A DNA stretch of 64,000 nucleotides from Bacteroidales bacterium (GTDB lineage: Bacteria > Bacteroidota > Bacteroidia > Bacteroidales > UBA932): positions 856,178 to 920,177 of the forward strand of contig JALCKZ010000001.1 of NCBI GenBank assembly GCA_022647615.1. The letters run 5' to 3'. The first letter of the stretch is position 1; every line of letters starts with the position of its first letter. Positions 1 through 8,391 of the stretch are shown one piece after another. Below the pieces are notes generated by a model. The model was not told where the DNA came from, ran no database searches, and saw nothing but the letters and a program-made list of their open reading frames with translations. Made by a program: the position numbers and the translations under genes.

Positions 1-1
1 T

Positions 2-442
2 GTGTATCAGGAGTCATTGATAGATACCATAAACAAGAATATGCAGAAGATAGGAATGGTTCTGATAGTATTTATTGCGCTGCTGATGTTTATCTCCATA
101 GTCCTGATTAACAATACTGTACGGCTAAATGTTTTCTCAAAAAGATTCTCAATACATACCATGCAGCTTGTTGGAGCAACCAAAGGATTCATCCGACGGC
201 CTTTTATTTACAGGGCTATATTCCAGGGACTTATAAGCGGAGTTGTTGCAATATGCGCACTGACCGGAGTACTGTTTTTAGTTAGAAGAGAATTTTCCAG
301 CATATTTTCTATTATCAATTTGCAGATTATGATAGAAGTTTCAGCCGGAGTTATTATACTTGGAGTTATTATATGTCTTATCTGTACTTACTTTGTTGTC
401 AATAAGTTAGTAGGATTAAGCGGTAATGAATTATACACATAA
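2..442 (+). CDS. ftsX: Cell-division permease FtsX, C-terminal part
   Basis: The gene enters from the left edge, so the N-terminus and true start are missing. The visible 146 residues hold three membrane segments and the family signature SKRFSIHTMQLVGATKGFI before the last transmembrane pair. FtsX pairs with the ATPase FtsE and couples the divisome to peptidoglycan hydrolases at the inner membrane. It is followed 3 bp later by a DUF3098 gene and then uppP, an order I know from Bacteroidetes. Confidence 0.85.
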   Translation: MYQESLIDTINKNMQKIGMVLIVFIALLMFISIVLINNTVRLNVFSKRFSIHTMQLVGATKGFIRRPFIYRAIFQGLISGVVAICALTGVLFLVRREFSSIFSIINLQIMIEVSAGVIILGVIICLICTYFVVNKLVGLSGNELYT

Positions 443-445
443 ATT

Positions 446-721
446 ATGAGTCAGAAAAAAATACAGAAAAATAATTCTGCTGAAGAGCAGAATTTTGCAA
501 TGCCCAAGAGCAATATTATTTGGATTCTCATAGGACTTGGAATAATGGTTCTGGGATACATTTTAATGATTGGCGGAGGCAGCAAAGATCCAGATGTTTT
601 TTCTCCCGCAATATTTAGTTTTACAAGACTGGTAATTTCTCCGATACTAATTCTTGGGGGAATTGTTCTTGTAATAGTCGCCATCATGAAGAGAAACATG
701 AAGAAATTAACAAAGGATTAA
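446..721 (+). CDS. DUF3098 small membrane protein
   Basis: A 91-residue protein with a short polar N-terminus and two hydrophobic segments (about residues 25–42 and 62–82) separated by a loop containing KDPDVFSPAIFSFTR. This fits DUF3098, a Bacteroidetes family of unknown function regularly found between ftsX and uppP. It starts 3 bp after the ftsX stop and is probably co-transcribed. A role in the cell envelope is inferred only from its neighbours. Confidence 0.8.
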   Translation: MSQKKIQKNNSAEEQNFAMPKSNIIWILIGLGIMVLGYILMIGGGSKDPDVFSPAIFSFTRLVISPILILGGIVLVIVAIMKRNMKKLTKD

Positions 722-820
722 TCTTGTGTAAAATTAATTAGCTGAACATAAAAGCAACAATTAATTACGCGGAAGGTAGCTAGTAAAATCATTGATAGAA
801 TAATTAAAGGATAGATTAAT

Positions 821-1921
821 ATGACTTGGATACAGGGTTTGTTACTTGGTTTGGTACAGGGTCTTACGGAATTTCTGCCCGTAAGCAGCAGCGGACATCT
901 TACAATTTTTCAGGAGCTTTTTGGGATAGGCGGAAAAACAAATCTTGCATTTGACGTTACGGTGCATGTTGCAACAGTTCTAAGTACAATTGTAGTTTTC
1001 CGCAGACCACTTGGAAGATTAATAAAAGGTTTTTTTGTCCGCGGCATGAATGGGGAAAAAGATTATGTTTTTAAGATACTTGTTTCACTTATCCCGGTTG
1101 CAATAATTGGCTTCACATTAAAAGATTTTGTTGAGAAAATTTTCTCCACAGATTATGTGGCATCCCATACGGGCAACGGATTGCTGCTTGTCGGTAGCAT
1201 GCTGATAGTCACGGCGTTGCTGCTGGATTGCAGTGAAAGAATAACTGCACGGAGCATGAAAAAAACTTCAGCAATTGCAGATGATAAAGTTGCGGCTGAG
1301 AGTTGCGGAGTTTCCAAATCAGACAGTAAAATTGCAAGTGATGGTTGCGGCGTTTCCAAATTAGACAGTAAAATTGCAAGTGATGGTTGCGGCGTTTCCA
1401 AATCAGACAGTAAAATTGCAGCTGAGGAAGAGAGTTCCGGAGTTGATTATTGTGATAATTCAGCGATTAGTTATTGGCAGGCATTTGTTGTTGGAATAGC
1501 TCAGGCAATTGCTGTTCTTCCTGGCTTATCACGTTCTGGTTCAACAATTTCCACCGGATTGCTTTGCAAGGTTAAGAAATCTTCCGTTGCACAATTTTCT
1601 TTTTTGATGGTTATCATTCCGGTGCTCGGAGAGGCGTTATTGGATGTATATAAGGCAGTCAAGGGAGCTGGTGCTGCGGCAGCGAGCGCGGCTGGTTCTT
1701 CAAGTGCTGCTGCAATGAATGCTGCTGGTTCTTCAAGTGCAGGTGCTGCAGGAATTGAATTTTTACCTCTTCTGCTGGGATTTATCGCTGCATTTTTTGC
1801 AGGATGGGCTGCGTGCAAGTGGATGGTTAAACTTGTTAAGAATGTGAAGCTTACAGGTTTTGCAATTTATTGTGCAATAGTGGGAATTCTTTGTATTGTG
1901 CTTCCATATCTGATTAAATAA
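821..1921 (+). CDS. uppP: Undecaprenyl-diphosphatase UppP (BacA)
   Basis: An integral membrane enzyme that dephosphorylates undecaprenyl diphosphate to recycle the lipid carrier for peptidoglycan and other surface polymers. Both family motifs are visible: EFLPVSSSGHL at residues 17–27 and LPGLSRSGST at about 233–242. At 366 residues it is about 100 longer than usual. The excess lies in two low-complexity insertions: a Ser/Asp/Lys-rich block with three 14-residue repeats (about residues 162–203) and an Ala/Ser-rich loop (about 283–313). The catalytic core looks intact. Confidence 0.93.
   Translation: MTWIQGLLLGLVQGLTEFLPVSSSGHLTIFQELFGIGGKTNLAFDVTVHVATVLSTIVVFRRPLGRLIKGFFVRGMNGEKDYVFKILVSLIPVAIIGFTLKDFVEKIFSTDYVASHTGNGLLLVGSMLIVTALLLDCSERITARSMKKTSAIADDKVAAESCGVSKSDSKIASDGCGVSKLDSKIASDGCGVSKSDSKIAAEEESSGVDYCDNSAISYWQAFVVGIAQAIAVLPGLSRSGSTISTGLLCKVKKSSVAQFSFLMVIIPVLGEALLDVYKAVKGAGAAAASAAGSSSAAAMNAAGSSSAGAAGIEFLPLLLGFIAAFFAGWAACKWMVKLVKNVKLTGFAIYCAIVGILCIVLPYLIK
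1304..1429 (+). repeat. Three in-frame 42-bp tandem repeats inside uppP
   Basis: Three consecutive 42-bp units at 1304–1345, 1346–1387 and 1388–1429 encode CGVSKSDSKIASDG-like 14-residue repeats. The DNA copies are almost identical, so the expansion is recent. They fall between membrane segments of UppP. Confidence 0.9.
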
Positions 1922-1931
1922 AATTAGTTTT

Positions 1932-2067
1932 AGCAATAGCAATAGCAGCAGCAGTAGTAATAGCAGTAACAATAACAGTAGCAATAGCAATAGCAATAGC
2001 AATAGCAGTAACAATAACAGTAACAGTAGCAATAGCAGCAGCAGTAGCAATAGCAATAGCGCAATAG
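1932..2067 (+). repeat. Non-coding AGC/AAT/AGT/AAC triplet tract
   Basis: About 136 bp made almost only of the triplets AGC, AAT, AGT and AAC (for example AGCAAT repeated), filling most of the gap between uppP and the LpxH-like gene. It is not in frame with uppP. The frame shared with the downstream gene is closed by a TAG before its start. I read it as a microsatellite-like expansion, not a gene; the poly-Leu reading frame on the opposite strand is an artefact of the repeat. Confidence 0.85.
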
Positions 2068-2112
2068 CAGCACAACAATAAACATATAACAGCAAAATTA
2101 TTGGGCAGTTTA

Positions 2113-2979
2113 ATGGAGGAGAAAAACTTATATTTTTTTGTGGCGGACGTACACCTGGGGCTTGACTTTAAAGACCCTGTCGGGAGAGAAAAAAAATTCT
2201 CTTCCTTCCTCTACAATTTGCCGGCACAGACAAAAGAGGTTTTTCTGATGGGGGACATTTTTGATTTTTGGTATGAGTATAAAGATGTGATTCCCAATGG
2301 TTTTACGCGGACGCTTGGTGCGATTGCGGCGCTGGTTGACCGCGGGGTTAAGGTGCATTTTTTTAACGGGAATCATGATATCTGGACTTACAGATATTTT
2401 CAAAAAGAGCTTGGGGTTGTGATGGAAAAGCAGCCGGCTGTTATTGAGATTGAGGGGAAGCGTTTTTGCCTGGGACATGGTGATGGTTTGTGGAGCGGCG
2501 ACCCTGGATATAAATTTTTAAAAAGCATTTTTTATAATCGCATTTTGCAAATTTTGTTTAGCGGAATTCATCCCCGCTGGGCGTTTTTGCTGGGGCATAG
2601 CTGGAGCAAACATAATAGACTTACCCGCGGACAGGCTTCTGCCGAGGGCGCGCAAAGGACTATCAATAAGTGCATTGCCTATTCAGAAGATTTCCAGAAA
2701 AAATATGCTGCCGCTGTGAAAGATTGCTCTGTGTCATCAGCAGCAAGCCAACCAGCATCTGCAACAAAAGATAAAATTGCTGCCGCGGAAGAGCGGTCTG
2801 CATCCGGTATGTCACAAACTGTCGGGAAGAAAATAGATTACTTTATCTTTGGACACTTCCACATCCCTGCACATAAGCAGCTTGCGGATGGCTCTGAGCT
2901 TTTCATGCTGGGAGACTGGATTTACAATCCGGATTATGTTGTGTTTGATGGAGAAACGGGAGAATCTCATAGCCTTTAA
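2113..2979 (+). CDS. lpxH: UDP-2,3-diacylglucosamine diphosphatase-like phosphoesterase (LpxH family)
   Basis: Calcineurin-like metallophosphoesterase with the LpxH metal-site series: DVH at residues 12–14, GDIFDFWYE at about 46–54, GNHDIW near 86, GHGDG near 121 and GHFHIP near 246. LpxH removes UMP from UDP-diacylglucosamine in lipid A synthesis at the membrane surface. I chose the ATG at 2113 over an in-frame TTG at 2101 because homologous N-termini begin close to the DVHLG strand. A Ser/Ala-rich insertion at about residues 200–238 ends with QTVGKK, encoded by one copy of the dispersed 9-mer. The assignment within LpxH-like enzymes is by motif only. Confidence 0.82.
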   Translation: MEEKNLYFFVADVHLGLDFKDPVGREKKFSSFLYNLPAQTKEVFLMGDIFDFWYEYKDVIPNGFTRTLGAIAALVDRGVKVHFFNGNHDIWTYRYFQKELGVVMEKQPAVIEIEGKRFCLGHGDGLWSGDPGYKFLKSIFYNRILQILFSGIHPRWAFLLGHSWSKHNRLTRGQASAEGAQRTINKCIAYSEDFQKKYAAAVKDCSVSSAASQPASATKDKIAAAEERSASGMSQTVGKKIDYFIFGHFHIPAHKQLADGSELFMLGDWIYNPDYVVFDGETGESHSL

Positions 2980-3017
2980 AAAATACAATCATTTGATTAT
3001 TAGTTGTTTGCGAGGTC

Positions 3018-3096
3018 GCGTTGGCCTGTTTTGCCGGCAACGGAGCCTTGTAATGAGTTGAAAATAAAGCTATTAACATTTTTAAAGGCGATGAAA
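3018..3096 (+). repeat. Left flank repeat of RAYT element 1
   Basis: A 79-bp segment alignable without gaps to 4305–4383, about 62% identical by eye. Both copies start GCGTTGG and form a weak hairpin closed by a downstream AACG. Both end in a 23-bp block (TAAC, T-rich, TTTAAAGGCGAT, R, AAA) that is 21/23 identical. The stop codon of the transposase gene lies inside this copy. Confidence 0.5.
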
Positions 3097-3879
3097 CATC
3101 AACCTGCGTATCCTTTCTTTGCTGTCGTGAAACAAGCCGGCAAGTTGGGCGTATGTACAGCGCGCGTTGTGAAACAGATATTTTATCAACTCATCCGATT
3201 CTGACAAAGTGAGGTCACTTATAGAGGCTGAATTGTGAAAATGGCTGGTAATATATGAGTTAGCAAGCTCTATTAATTCTCGCACAGGTGTCAGATTCCA
3301 GTTCTTTTTCTCATCTTCAATTTTCTTCCTGACAGATTCCGGCATAAATTTTATGAATTTCAGGAACTCCTCTTTATTTGCAAACTGATTGTCAATAAGG
3401 CTTGTATCCATTTTGACATATTCAAGCAGTTTGGTCCGAATGATATCTTTATTGTTAAAATGTAAATTTGCAGAGGACCATCTATAGGAGCGGAAGTCTT
3501 CACATATCCCTGCAACAACCGGATTATTAAGGATATATGATGACATCTCCAAAATATCTCTTTCCGTATATTGTGGCGAACTCAAGAAAGGGGTGCTGAA
3601 CAATTTGTTTGAACGATGGTGTTTTTTGTTGTGCCACAGGCTGTAGGTGCGTAAAAATGTGGACATTAGTTTTGTAATGTTTTCCGTTCTAACCAGCAGG
3701 TGGCAATGGTTAGTCATAATGCAAAACTCCAGCAGTGAACTTGCATTTTTCTCCAGCGCTTTCTGCAGGTACTTCAAAAGCACAATGTAATCCTCATCAT
3801 CATAAAATACTGTATCTCTGCTGTTTCCCCTAAATGCAACATGCAATACTCCCGCTTGTACTCTCTTAAATCTCTCCAT
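3082..3879 (-). CDS. REP-associated (RAYT-type) Y1 transposase
   Basis: A 265-residue protein of the transposase IS200-like Y1 family. It has an early VLHVAFRGNSRD strand, the metal-binding HUH-type motif in MTNHCHLLVR, and a candidate catalytic tyrosine in the LRTYSLWHNKKH helix. The YILNNPVVAG and YRWSSA signatures are typical of the RAYT subgroup. The C-terminal 60 residues look helical. Such proteins nick and rejoin single-stranded DNA at hairpin repeats. No second gene accompanies it, so this is a single-gene domesticated-type transposase. Its start is 18 bp from the tandem array. Confidence 0.85.
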   Translation of the reverse strand: MERFKRVQAGVLHVAFRGNSRDTVFYDDEDYIVLLKYLQKALEKNASSLLEFCIMTNHCHLLVRTENITKLMSTFLRTYSLWHNKKHHRSNKLFSTPFLSSPQYTERDILEMSSYILNNPVVAGICEDFRSYRWSSANLHFNNKDIIRTKLLEYVKMDTSLIDNQFANKEEFLKFIKFMPESVRKKIEDEKKNWNLTPVRELIELANSYITSHFHNSASISDLTLSESDELIKYLFHNARCTYAQLAGLFHDSKERIRRLMFHRL

Positions 3880-3897
3880 ATCTATATTTTAATTATT

Positions 3898-4112
3898 GTT
3901 ATTCTATCAGTTGGATTTACTGTTATTCTATTATTGGAATCTGCTGTTATTCTATCAGTTGGATTTACTGTTATTCTATTATTGGAATCTGCTGTTATTC
4001 TATCAGTTGGATTACTGTTATTCTATTATTGGAATCTGCTGTTATTCTATCAGTTGGATTTACTGTTATTCTATTATTGGAATTTACTGTTATTCCGGCG
4101 TTGGGATTCATT
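3898..4112 (-). repeat. Alternating A/B 24-bp tandem array upstream of RAYT 1
   Basis: Nine units: 3898, 3922, 3946, 3970, 3994 (23 bp), 4017, 4041, 4065 and a decayed 4089. Every unit begins GTTATTCTAT on the + strand. The halves that follow alternate strictly between a CAGTTGGATTTACT type and a TATTGGAATCTGCT type, giving a 48-bp higher-order period. Apparent reading frames through it are by-products of the 24-bp period and are broken by the 23-bp unit. Confidence 0.92.
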
Positions 4113-4304
4113 TGCATTACGTTGCTGTAATGTTGTGGCTTTTAATATGTTGTAATGTAATAGCTGTTTTTGTATTTTCATTGAATGATTTGCTTTTGCT
4201 GCAGCAAAGTTAGAGTGCCATTTTAACAATCGCGTGCCAAATTCACAAAAGTTTCATGGCCTATGAAAAGTGCAAGTGCGTAATTATCAAATTGTTCCAG
4301 ACGT

Positions 4305-4383
4305 GCGTTGGGGCTAAAAGCGGCTAACGCAAGGCTAGAACATGCTGATAATCAAAAAAATAACTTTTTTAAAGGCGATAAAA
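4305..4383 (+). repeat. Right flank repeat of RAYT element 1
   Basis: Partner of 3018–3096. It begins with a clearer hairpin: GCGTTGGGGC, a short TAAAA loop, then GCGGCTAACGC. It ends with the shared 23-bp block at 4361–4383, just before the end of the minus-strand gene at 4392. The rest of the 4113–4391 gap shows no gene or clear promoter. Confidence 0.5.
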
Positions 4384-4391
4384 TTGACGAA

Positions 4392-5342
4392 TCAGTATTG
4401 ATTTCCAAACATTGAGTAGTAGAGGGCATCAAATGAGCCTTCTTGGTAGAGGACTACCAGCTCTTCTACCTGCCGGTCCGCTCCAAATTTGTCATAAGGC
4501 TTTTTCAAATCTGAGCCAAACATGCGGGCAACCAATTGCCAGAATCCGGCGGAAAGACGTCCGCGATACTGTCTTATTATGTAAAATGATGTTCTTCCTA
4601 ATTCTCTGTCTATAAGCTTCATAAGTAGCTGGCCTTGTGATATTGTCAGATTCCTCATAGGCTTTTCAAATTGTTTGAACAGTTTGTCCTGGTACATTTT
4701 TATGTACTCATCTTTTTCCCGCCTGCTGAAATTTGATACGGCAAGAACGCTATCTGCCTCATGGATTATCCCTCTGGCCTGCAAAGCATAAGGGTAAACT
4801 TTTTTGAAGTTCCAAACCAGCCTGCGGTACTCTCTCCAAACTTTTGCTTTGTACCATTTGCGTACGGTCTCAAATTTAAATACCGGGGGAAGCCAGTCAA
4901 TGAAAGTTGTATCTCCCTTTTCATCAACATTGTAATACATAACCGCCCATTCTGAACTCCCCTTATATAGAGCTCTATCCTTTTCTACTTTCTCCCATAG
5001 CTTAGCTCTAATCTTGTCGTCGGCCTCTCTCTTTTTGATGCGGGCGGCAATGGCATCCTTGTCCTCCTTGAGCTCTTTGTTCATCATGTCTCCGGACGGG
5101 TTAACTTGCTGATTCCCGTAAGTTGTTGTGCCAAAGAGAGATTTAGGGTGGGATAGCTGAGGGTTTACGTTCTCGTTGCCGTTTTTAATTTTCTCATTTC
5201 TGTTGTTTTGGGCGCACAAAGTTTTTCCTCCCGATAGCAAAATTGCTCCGGTTAGAAATATTGTGCAGCAGCAGCGGCTGAAAACTGTCGAGATAAAAGA
5301 AATATCTCTCTCTATTTTTGTCCCCTCCATAATGCTTTCCAT
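4392..5342 (-). CDS. DUF4294 family protein
   Basis: A 316-residue protein. The first 45 residues include a hydrophobic stretch (about 27–42) ending in LCAQ, which looks like a signal peptide and suggests export. It is followed by a charged linker and a conserved block from about residue 130 containing WLPPVFKFETVRKWYKAKVW and LTISQGQLLMKLIDRELG. This matches DUF4294, a Bacteroidetes family with no known function. It is transcribed away from gltS; a possible −7 box (TAGTTTTG on the minus strand) lies at 5357–5364. Confidence 0.72.
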   Translation of the reverse strand: MESIMEGTKIERDISFISTVFSRCCCTIFLTGAILLSGGKTLCAQNNRNEKIKNGNENVNPQLSHPKSLFGTTTYGNQQVNPSGDMMNKELKEDKDAIAARIKKREADDKIRAKLWEKVEKDRALYKGSSEWAVMYYNVDEKGDTTFIDWLPPVFKFETVRKWYKAKVWREYRRLVWNFKKVYPYALQARGIIHEADSVLAVSNFSRREKDEYIKMYQDKLFKQFEKPMRNLTISQGQLLMKLIDRELGRTSFYIIRQYRGRLSAGFWQLVARMFGSDLKKPYDKFGADRQVEELVVLYQEGSFDALYYSMFGNQY

Positions 5343-5376
5343 CCACGATTGACCTGCAAAACTAATGCAAAAGTTG

Positions 5377-5384
5377 TATATTTG
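5377..5384 (+). promoter_or_regulatory. Possible −7 box upstream of gltS
   Basis: TATATTTG matches TAnnTTTG, but no TTTG stands about 19 bp upstream. It would give a leader of roughly 105 nt before gltS. The minus-strand TAGTTTTG at 5357–5364 would serve the divergent gene. Confidence 0.4.
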
Positions 5385-5495
5385 TCAATTCAATTGCACT
5401 TAACGTATAAATGCACTGATACTTTTTTACTGCATGCTTCAATCTTTTTTTGCGGTTGAAGTGGCGTTTTTAACCTGATACTTAATTTGTTTTAA

Positions 5496-6881
5496 ATGTA
5501 CAACTTCTTCAATTTTCAAGGCTTTACTCCGTGGTCTTTTTTTGTGGACATGGGTATGATATTCGGCCTTATTCTGGTCGGCAAGCTAATCAGAGTCAAA
5601 GTAAAACTAGTTCAAAAACTTTTTGTTCCGCCTAGTTTAATTGCTGGTCTTCTTGGACTTGCGTTTGGTCCAAACGGTCTTGGGTGGCTTCCTTTTTCAA
5701 ATAATTTGGCCTCCTATGCGGCAGTTATGATTGCGCTTGTATTTGGCTCCCTTCCGCTTTCCTCTCCAAAATCCTCTGTAAAAGAGGTTGTTACAAGAGT
5801 AGGGCCTATGTGGGTTTATGCTCAGATAGGAATGTTGGTGCAGTGGGGAATCATGGGACTTTTTGGCCTTTATGTGCTTAATTTGATATGGCCCGATTTG
5901 AACAGCGCCTTTGGTGCTATGCTCCCGACAGGTTTTTATGGCGGTCACGGGACTGCTGCAGCAATTGGCGGGGCATTCAAGAATATGGGATGGGATGATG
6001 CCATGAGTCTTGGAATGACAACTGCAACGGTTGGAGTTGTTCTTGCAATTGTCGGCGGGCTTGTTATCATCAAGCATGCGGCAAGGAAAAACCAAACCGC
6101 GTTTATCACTGATTTTAAAGACCTTCCAAACGAACTGCGTACGGGGCTTCTTCCAAAAGGCAAAAGAGATGACGTTGGAGAAAGCACAACTTCTTCTATA
6201 TCTATCGAGACCTTGACATTCCATTTTGCTCTTGTATTTTTTGTTGCATTTTTAGGATATGTTTTGAGCGTGGCGGTTAAAAATTGGTGCAGCGGAATGC
6301 AGCCTCCTTATAATAATATGGAGCTTCCCGTATTTTCATGCGCCTTCATTGCCGGCTTGATATTCAAGAAGATATTTGATAGAACAGGTGTTACTGATTA
6401 TATATGCCCAAAGACAACGCAGCGTATAGGAAGTTTCTTTACGGACTTGCTTGTTGCCTGCGGAGTTGCATCCATAAAGCTTGCTGTTATTGTTAAATTC
6501 TGGGTACCGCTTGTAGTTATGCTGGTTGTTGGTACCGTTGTAGTTTATGCAATCACATTTTACTTTGGAAGACATCTTTCTCACAACTACTGGTTTGAGC
6601 GCTCAATCTTTGCATGGGGCTGGTGGACAGGTACTATGGCAATGGGTATTGCGCTGGAAAGAATAGTAGATCCGGAGATGAAGAGCAAGACCATGGATGA
6701 CTATGCGCTTGCATATCTGCCAATTGCGCCGGTGGAAATCATTTTAATTACTTTGGTCCCGATAGCCTTTACTGCGGGCTGGGGGAATTGGCTGATGTGG
6801 GCATGCTTGATATTCAGTGCGTTGCTGTTGTGGCTGGCGTTTAAGATGAAGTGGTGGAGTAAAAAAGCGGTGATAAAATAA
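5496..6881 (+). CDS. gltS: Sodium/glutamate symporter GltS
   Basis: A 461-residue inner-membrane carrier with about 11 hydrophobic segments. It shows the ESS family features: an N-terminal VGKLIRVKVKLVQKLFVPPS stretch, the glycine-rich TGFYGGHGTAAAIG re-entrant region, and a second half beginning near residue 230. The family imports glutamate with Na+. Monocistronic by position, followed 20 bp later by the dipeptidase gene. An inverted copy of the dispersed 9-mer lies at 5923–5931 and another sits just past the stop codon. Confidence 0.88.
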   Translation: MYNFFNFQGFTPWSFFVDMGMIFGLILVGKLIRVKVKLVQKLFVPPSLIAGLLGLAFGPNGLGWLPFSNNLASYAAVMIALVFGSLPLSSPKSSVKEVVTRVGPMWVYAQIGMLVQWGIMGLFGLYVLNLIWPDLNSAFGAMLPTGFYGGHGTAAAIGGAFKNMGWDDAMSLGMTTATVGVVLAIVGGLVIIKHAARKNQTAFITDFKDLPNELRTGLLPKGKRDDVGESTTSSISIETLTFHFALVFFVAFLGYVLSVAVKNWCSGMQPPYNNMELPVFSCAFIAGLIFKKIFDRTGVTDYICPKTTQRIGSFFTDLLVACGVASIKLAVIVKFWVPLVVMLVVGTVVVYAITFYFGRHLSHNYWFERSIFAWGWWTGTMAMGIALERIVDPEMKSKTMDDYALAYLPIAPVEIILITLVPIAFTAGWGNWLMWACLIFSALLLWLAFKMKWWSKKAVIK

Positions 6882-6900
6882 TCTGTCGGGAATACGATAT

Positions 6901-8169
6901 ATGATGAGTGAAATCGGAAAATATTTATTGATAGCAGCAACAGTAGTGCTTTGCAGTTGCGGCGGAAATCAAAGTGCTACAGCGCAGAGTTCTAAGAGCG
7001 CAAAAAATGCGAAAAATGTAAAAAGCGCTGTAACGGAACAATCTGTCGCTGAGACAACTGCACCAAAACCTAAAAGTTTGCCGATACCCGGGGCGCCAAA
7101 GCATAACGCATATAATTTATCTGATGCGCAGTACTATGTGCTTGCGGACAGTGTGCATAATTATGTGGTATCCTTTGATACTCACAATGATACGGCGACG
7201 TATATGATGCATCCCAACGGTGAGTATACAGTTCCAAAGGGACAGGTTTCTTTTGCGCTGATGAAGAAGGGAGGATTGGACGCTGCATTTTTTGCAGTTT
7301 ACCTGGAGCAGGGGCCGTGGAAAAATAAGAAGTCATTGGACTCCGCATACCATTATTGCAAAAGCGAACTGCTTTCATGGAAAAAGTATGTTACCACAAA
7401 AAAGAGCGATGTTGCCGGAATGGCCTACACTCCCCAGGATGTGTTAAAGCTTAAGGCTCAGGGGAAAAGGGCTGTTATTCTTGCAATTGAAAATGGTTAT
7501 CCTCTTGGTGATGACGTAAATAGGGTAGATGAATTTTTTAAGATAGGTGTAAGATATATAACCTTAAGCCACAATGCTGCAAACCAAGTTTGCGATGGTT
7601 CAAGAGAGTGGAAAACTGCCTGCTGGCACGGAGTTTCACCTTTTGGATACAAAGTTATTGAGCGGATGGAGAAACTGGGAATGATAGTTGACATTTCTCA
7701 TGTTTCCTCTGAAGCGCTAAAAGATGTGCTTAAGGTTGCCAAGGCTCCAGTGATAGCTTCGCACTCTGCGTGTAGGGCTTTAAAGCCTTCCCAGCGGAGA
7801 GACTTAACTGATGAGGAGATTAAGATGATTGCCGCAAACGGCGGTGTTGTTCAGATTGGAACAGGAAGATTTTTCCTATCTGATGACCTGCCTGCACATA
7901 AGGTTGGCGTTGCGGTTCTGGCAAATCACATTGACCATGTTAAAAATTTGGTAGGTCCTCAGTATGTGGGACTTGGAACAGATTTTGACGGCGGCGGCGG
8001 AGTTGTCGGGATGGATAATGCCGGGCAGATGAAGAATTTAACGGTGGAGCTTTTAAAGAGAGGCTGGACAACTGATGAATTGCAAATGTTCTGGGGCGGA
8101 AACCTTATGCGCGTCTGGAATAAATGTATTGAAGTCAGTTCAAAGCTCAATGCTGCTAAGCAAAAATAA
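6901..8169 (+). CDS. Membrane dipeptidase, peptidase family M19, lipoprotein
   Basis: A 422-residue renal-dipeptidase-type zinc enzyme. The N-terminus is a lipoprotein signal with the lipobox region VVLCSCGG, so the protein is probably anchored in the envelope and cleaves dipeptides there. Motifs: SFDTHNDT near residue 98, AIENGYPL, ISHVSSEAL, and the metal-binding IASHSACRAL. A short Lys/Ala-rich linker follows the lipobox. Two adjacent ATGs (6901, 6904) are possible starts. A 9-mer copy follows the stop codon directly. Confidence 0.87.
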   Translation: MMSEIGKYLLIAATVVLCSCGGNQSATAQSSKSAKNAKNVKSAVTEQSVAETTAPKPKSLPIPGAPKHNAYNLSDAQYYVLADSVHNYVVSFDTHNDTATYMMHPNGEYTVPKGQVSFALMKKGGLDAAFFAVYLEQGPWKNKKSLDSAYHYCKSELLSWKKYVTTKKSDVAGMAYTPQDVLKLKAQGKRAVILAIENGYPLGDDVNRVDEFFKIGVRYITLSHNAANQVCDGSREWKTACWHGVSPFGYKVIERMEKLGMIVDISHVSSEALKDVLKVAKAPVIASHSACRALKPSQRRDLTDEEIKMIAANGGVVQIGTGRFFLSDDLPAHKVGVAVLANHIDHVKNLVGPQYVGLGTDFDGGGGVVGMDNAGQMKNLTVELLKRGWTTDELQMFWGGNLMRVWNKCIEVSSKLNAAKQK

Positions 8170-8240
8170 CCTGTCGGGATTTGTATAAAGATTTCCAAAA
8201 AAGGGGATTTTAAAAAATTTGCAAATTTGTAACTCAATGA

Positions 8241-8270
8241 AAATGGCGGTGTTGACCGTCATTTTTTTTT
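8241..8270 (+). terminator. Rho-independent terminator after the M19 gene
   Basis: Stem AAAATGGCGGT with ACCGTCATTTT (11 pairs, one G·T), loop GTTG, then a run of T. It separates the dipeptidase gene from the ribosomal promoter. Confidence 0.8.
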
Positions 8271-8302
8271 GTCCAAAATGCATTAAAAAAAACTGAAAAA
8301 AG

Positions 8303-8333
8303 TTTGCACATTGAATAAATTATTATACCTTTG
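8303..8333 (+). promoter_or_regulatory. Bacteroides-type promoter of the rplP operon
   Basis: TTTG at 8303–8306, exactly 19 bp, then TACCTTTG at 8326–8333. This is a perfect match to the TTTG/TAnnTTTG consensus of the Bacteroidetes primary sigma factor. It lies about 58 bp before rplP and after a terminator, so the ribosomal block appears to be transcribed independently from here. Confidence 0.85.
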
Positions 8334-8391
8334 AACCCCAATACTCTGGCTCCGTTACAACTAAAGTATTGAAAATTAATAAGATAAAGCA

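Larger units (their letters stand above)
3018..4383. mobile_element. RAYT element 1: Y1 transposase gene plus 24-bp array between diverged direct repeats
   Basis: A 1.37-kb unit holding a Y1/RAYT transposase gene (3082–3879, minus strand) and, just upstream of its start codon, an alternating 24-bp tandem array (3898–4112). It is bracketed by collinear 79-bp direct repeats that match best at their two ends. It has the same order as the element at 46541–47751. The boundaries are inferred from the repeats; I found no target-site duplication. Confidence 0.55.

Noticed and set aside
1763..2095. Poly-leucine reading frame on the minus strand
   Set aside because: It is the complement of the AGC/AAT triplet tract and overlaps the uppP end; no start signal or homology.
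3898..4112. CRISPR array
   Set aside because: Units are contiguous without spacers and no cas genes are present.
3841..4213. Two overlapping + strand reading frames with hydrophobic repeats
   Set aside because: They arise only because the 24-bp array has no stop codons in those frames; the 23-bp unit breaks them.
5697..6224. Long minus-strand frame inside gltS
   Set aside because: Antisense shadow of a well-conserved membrane transporter gene.
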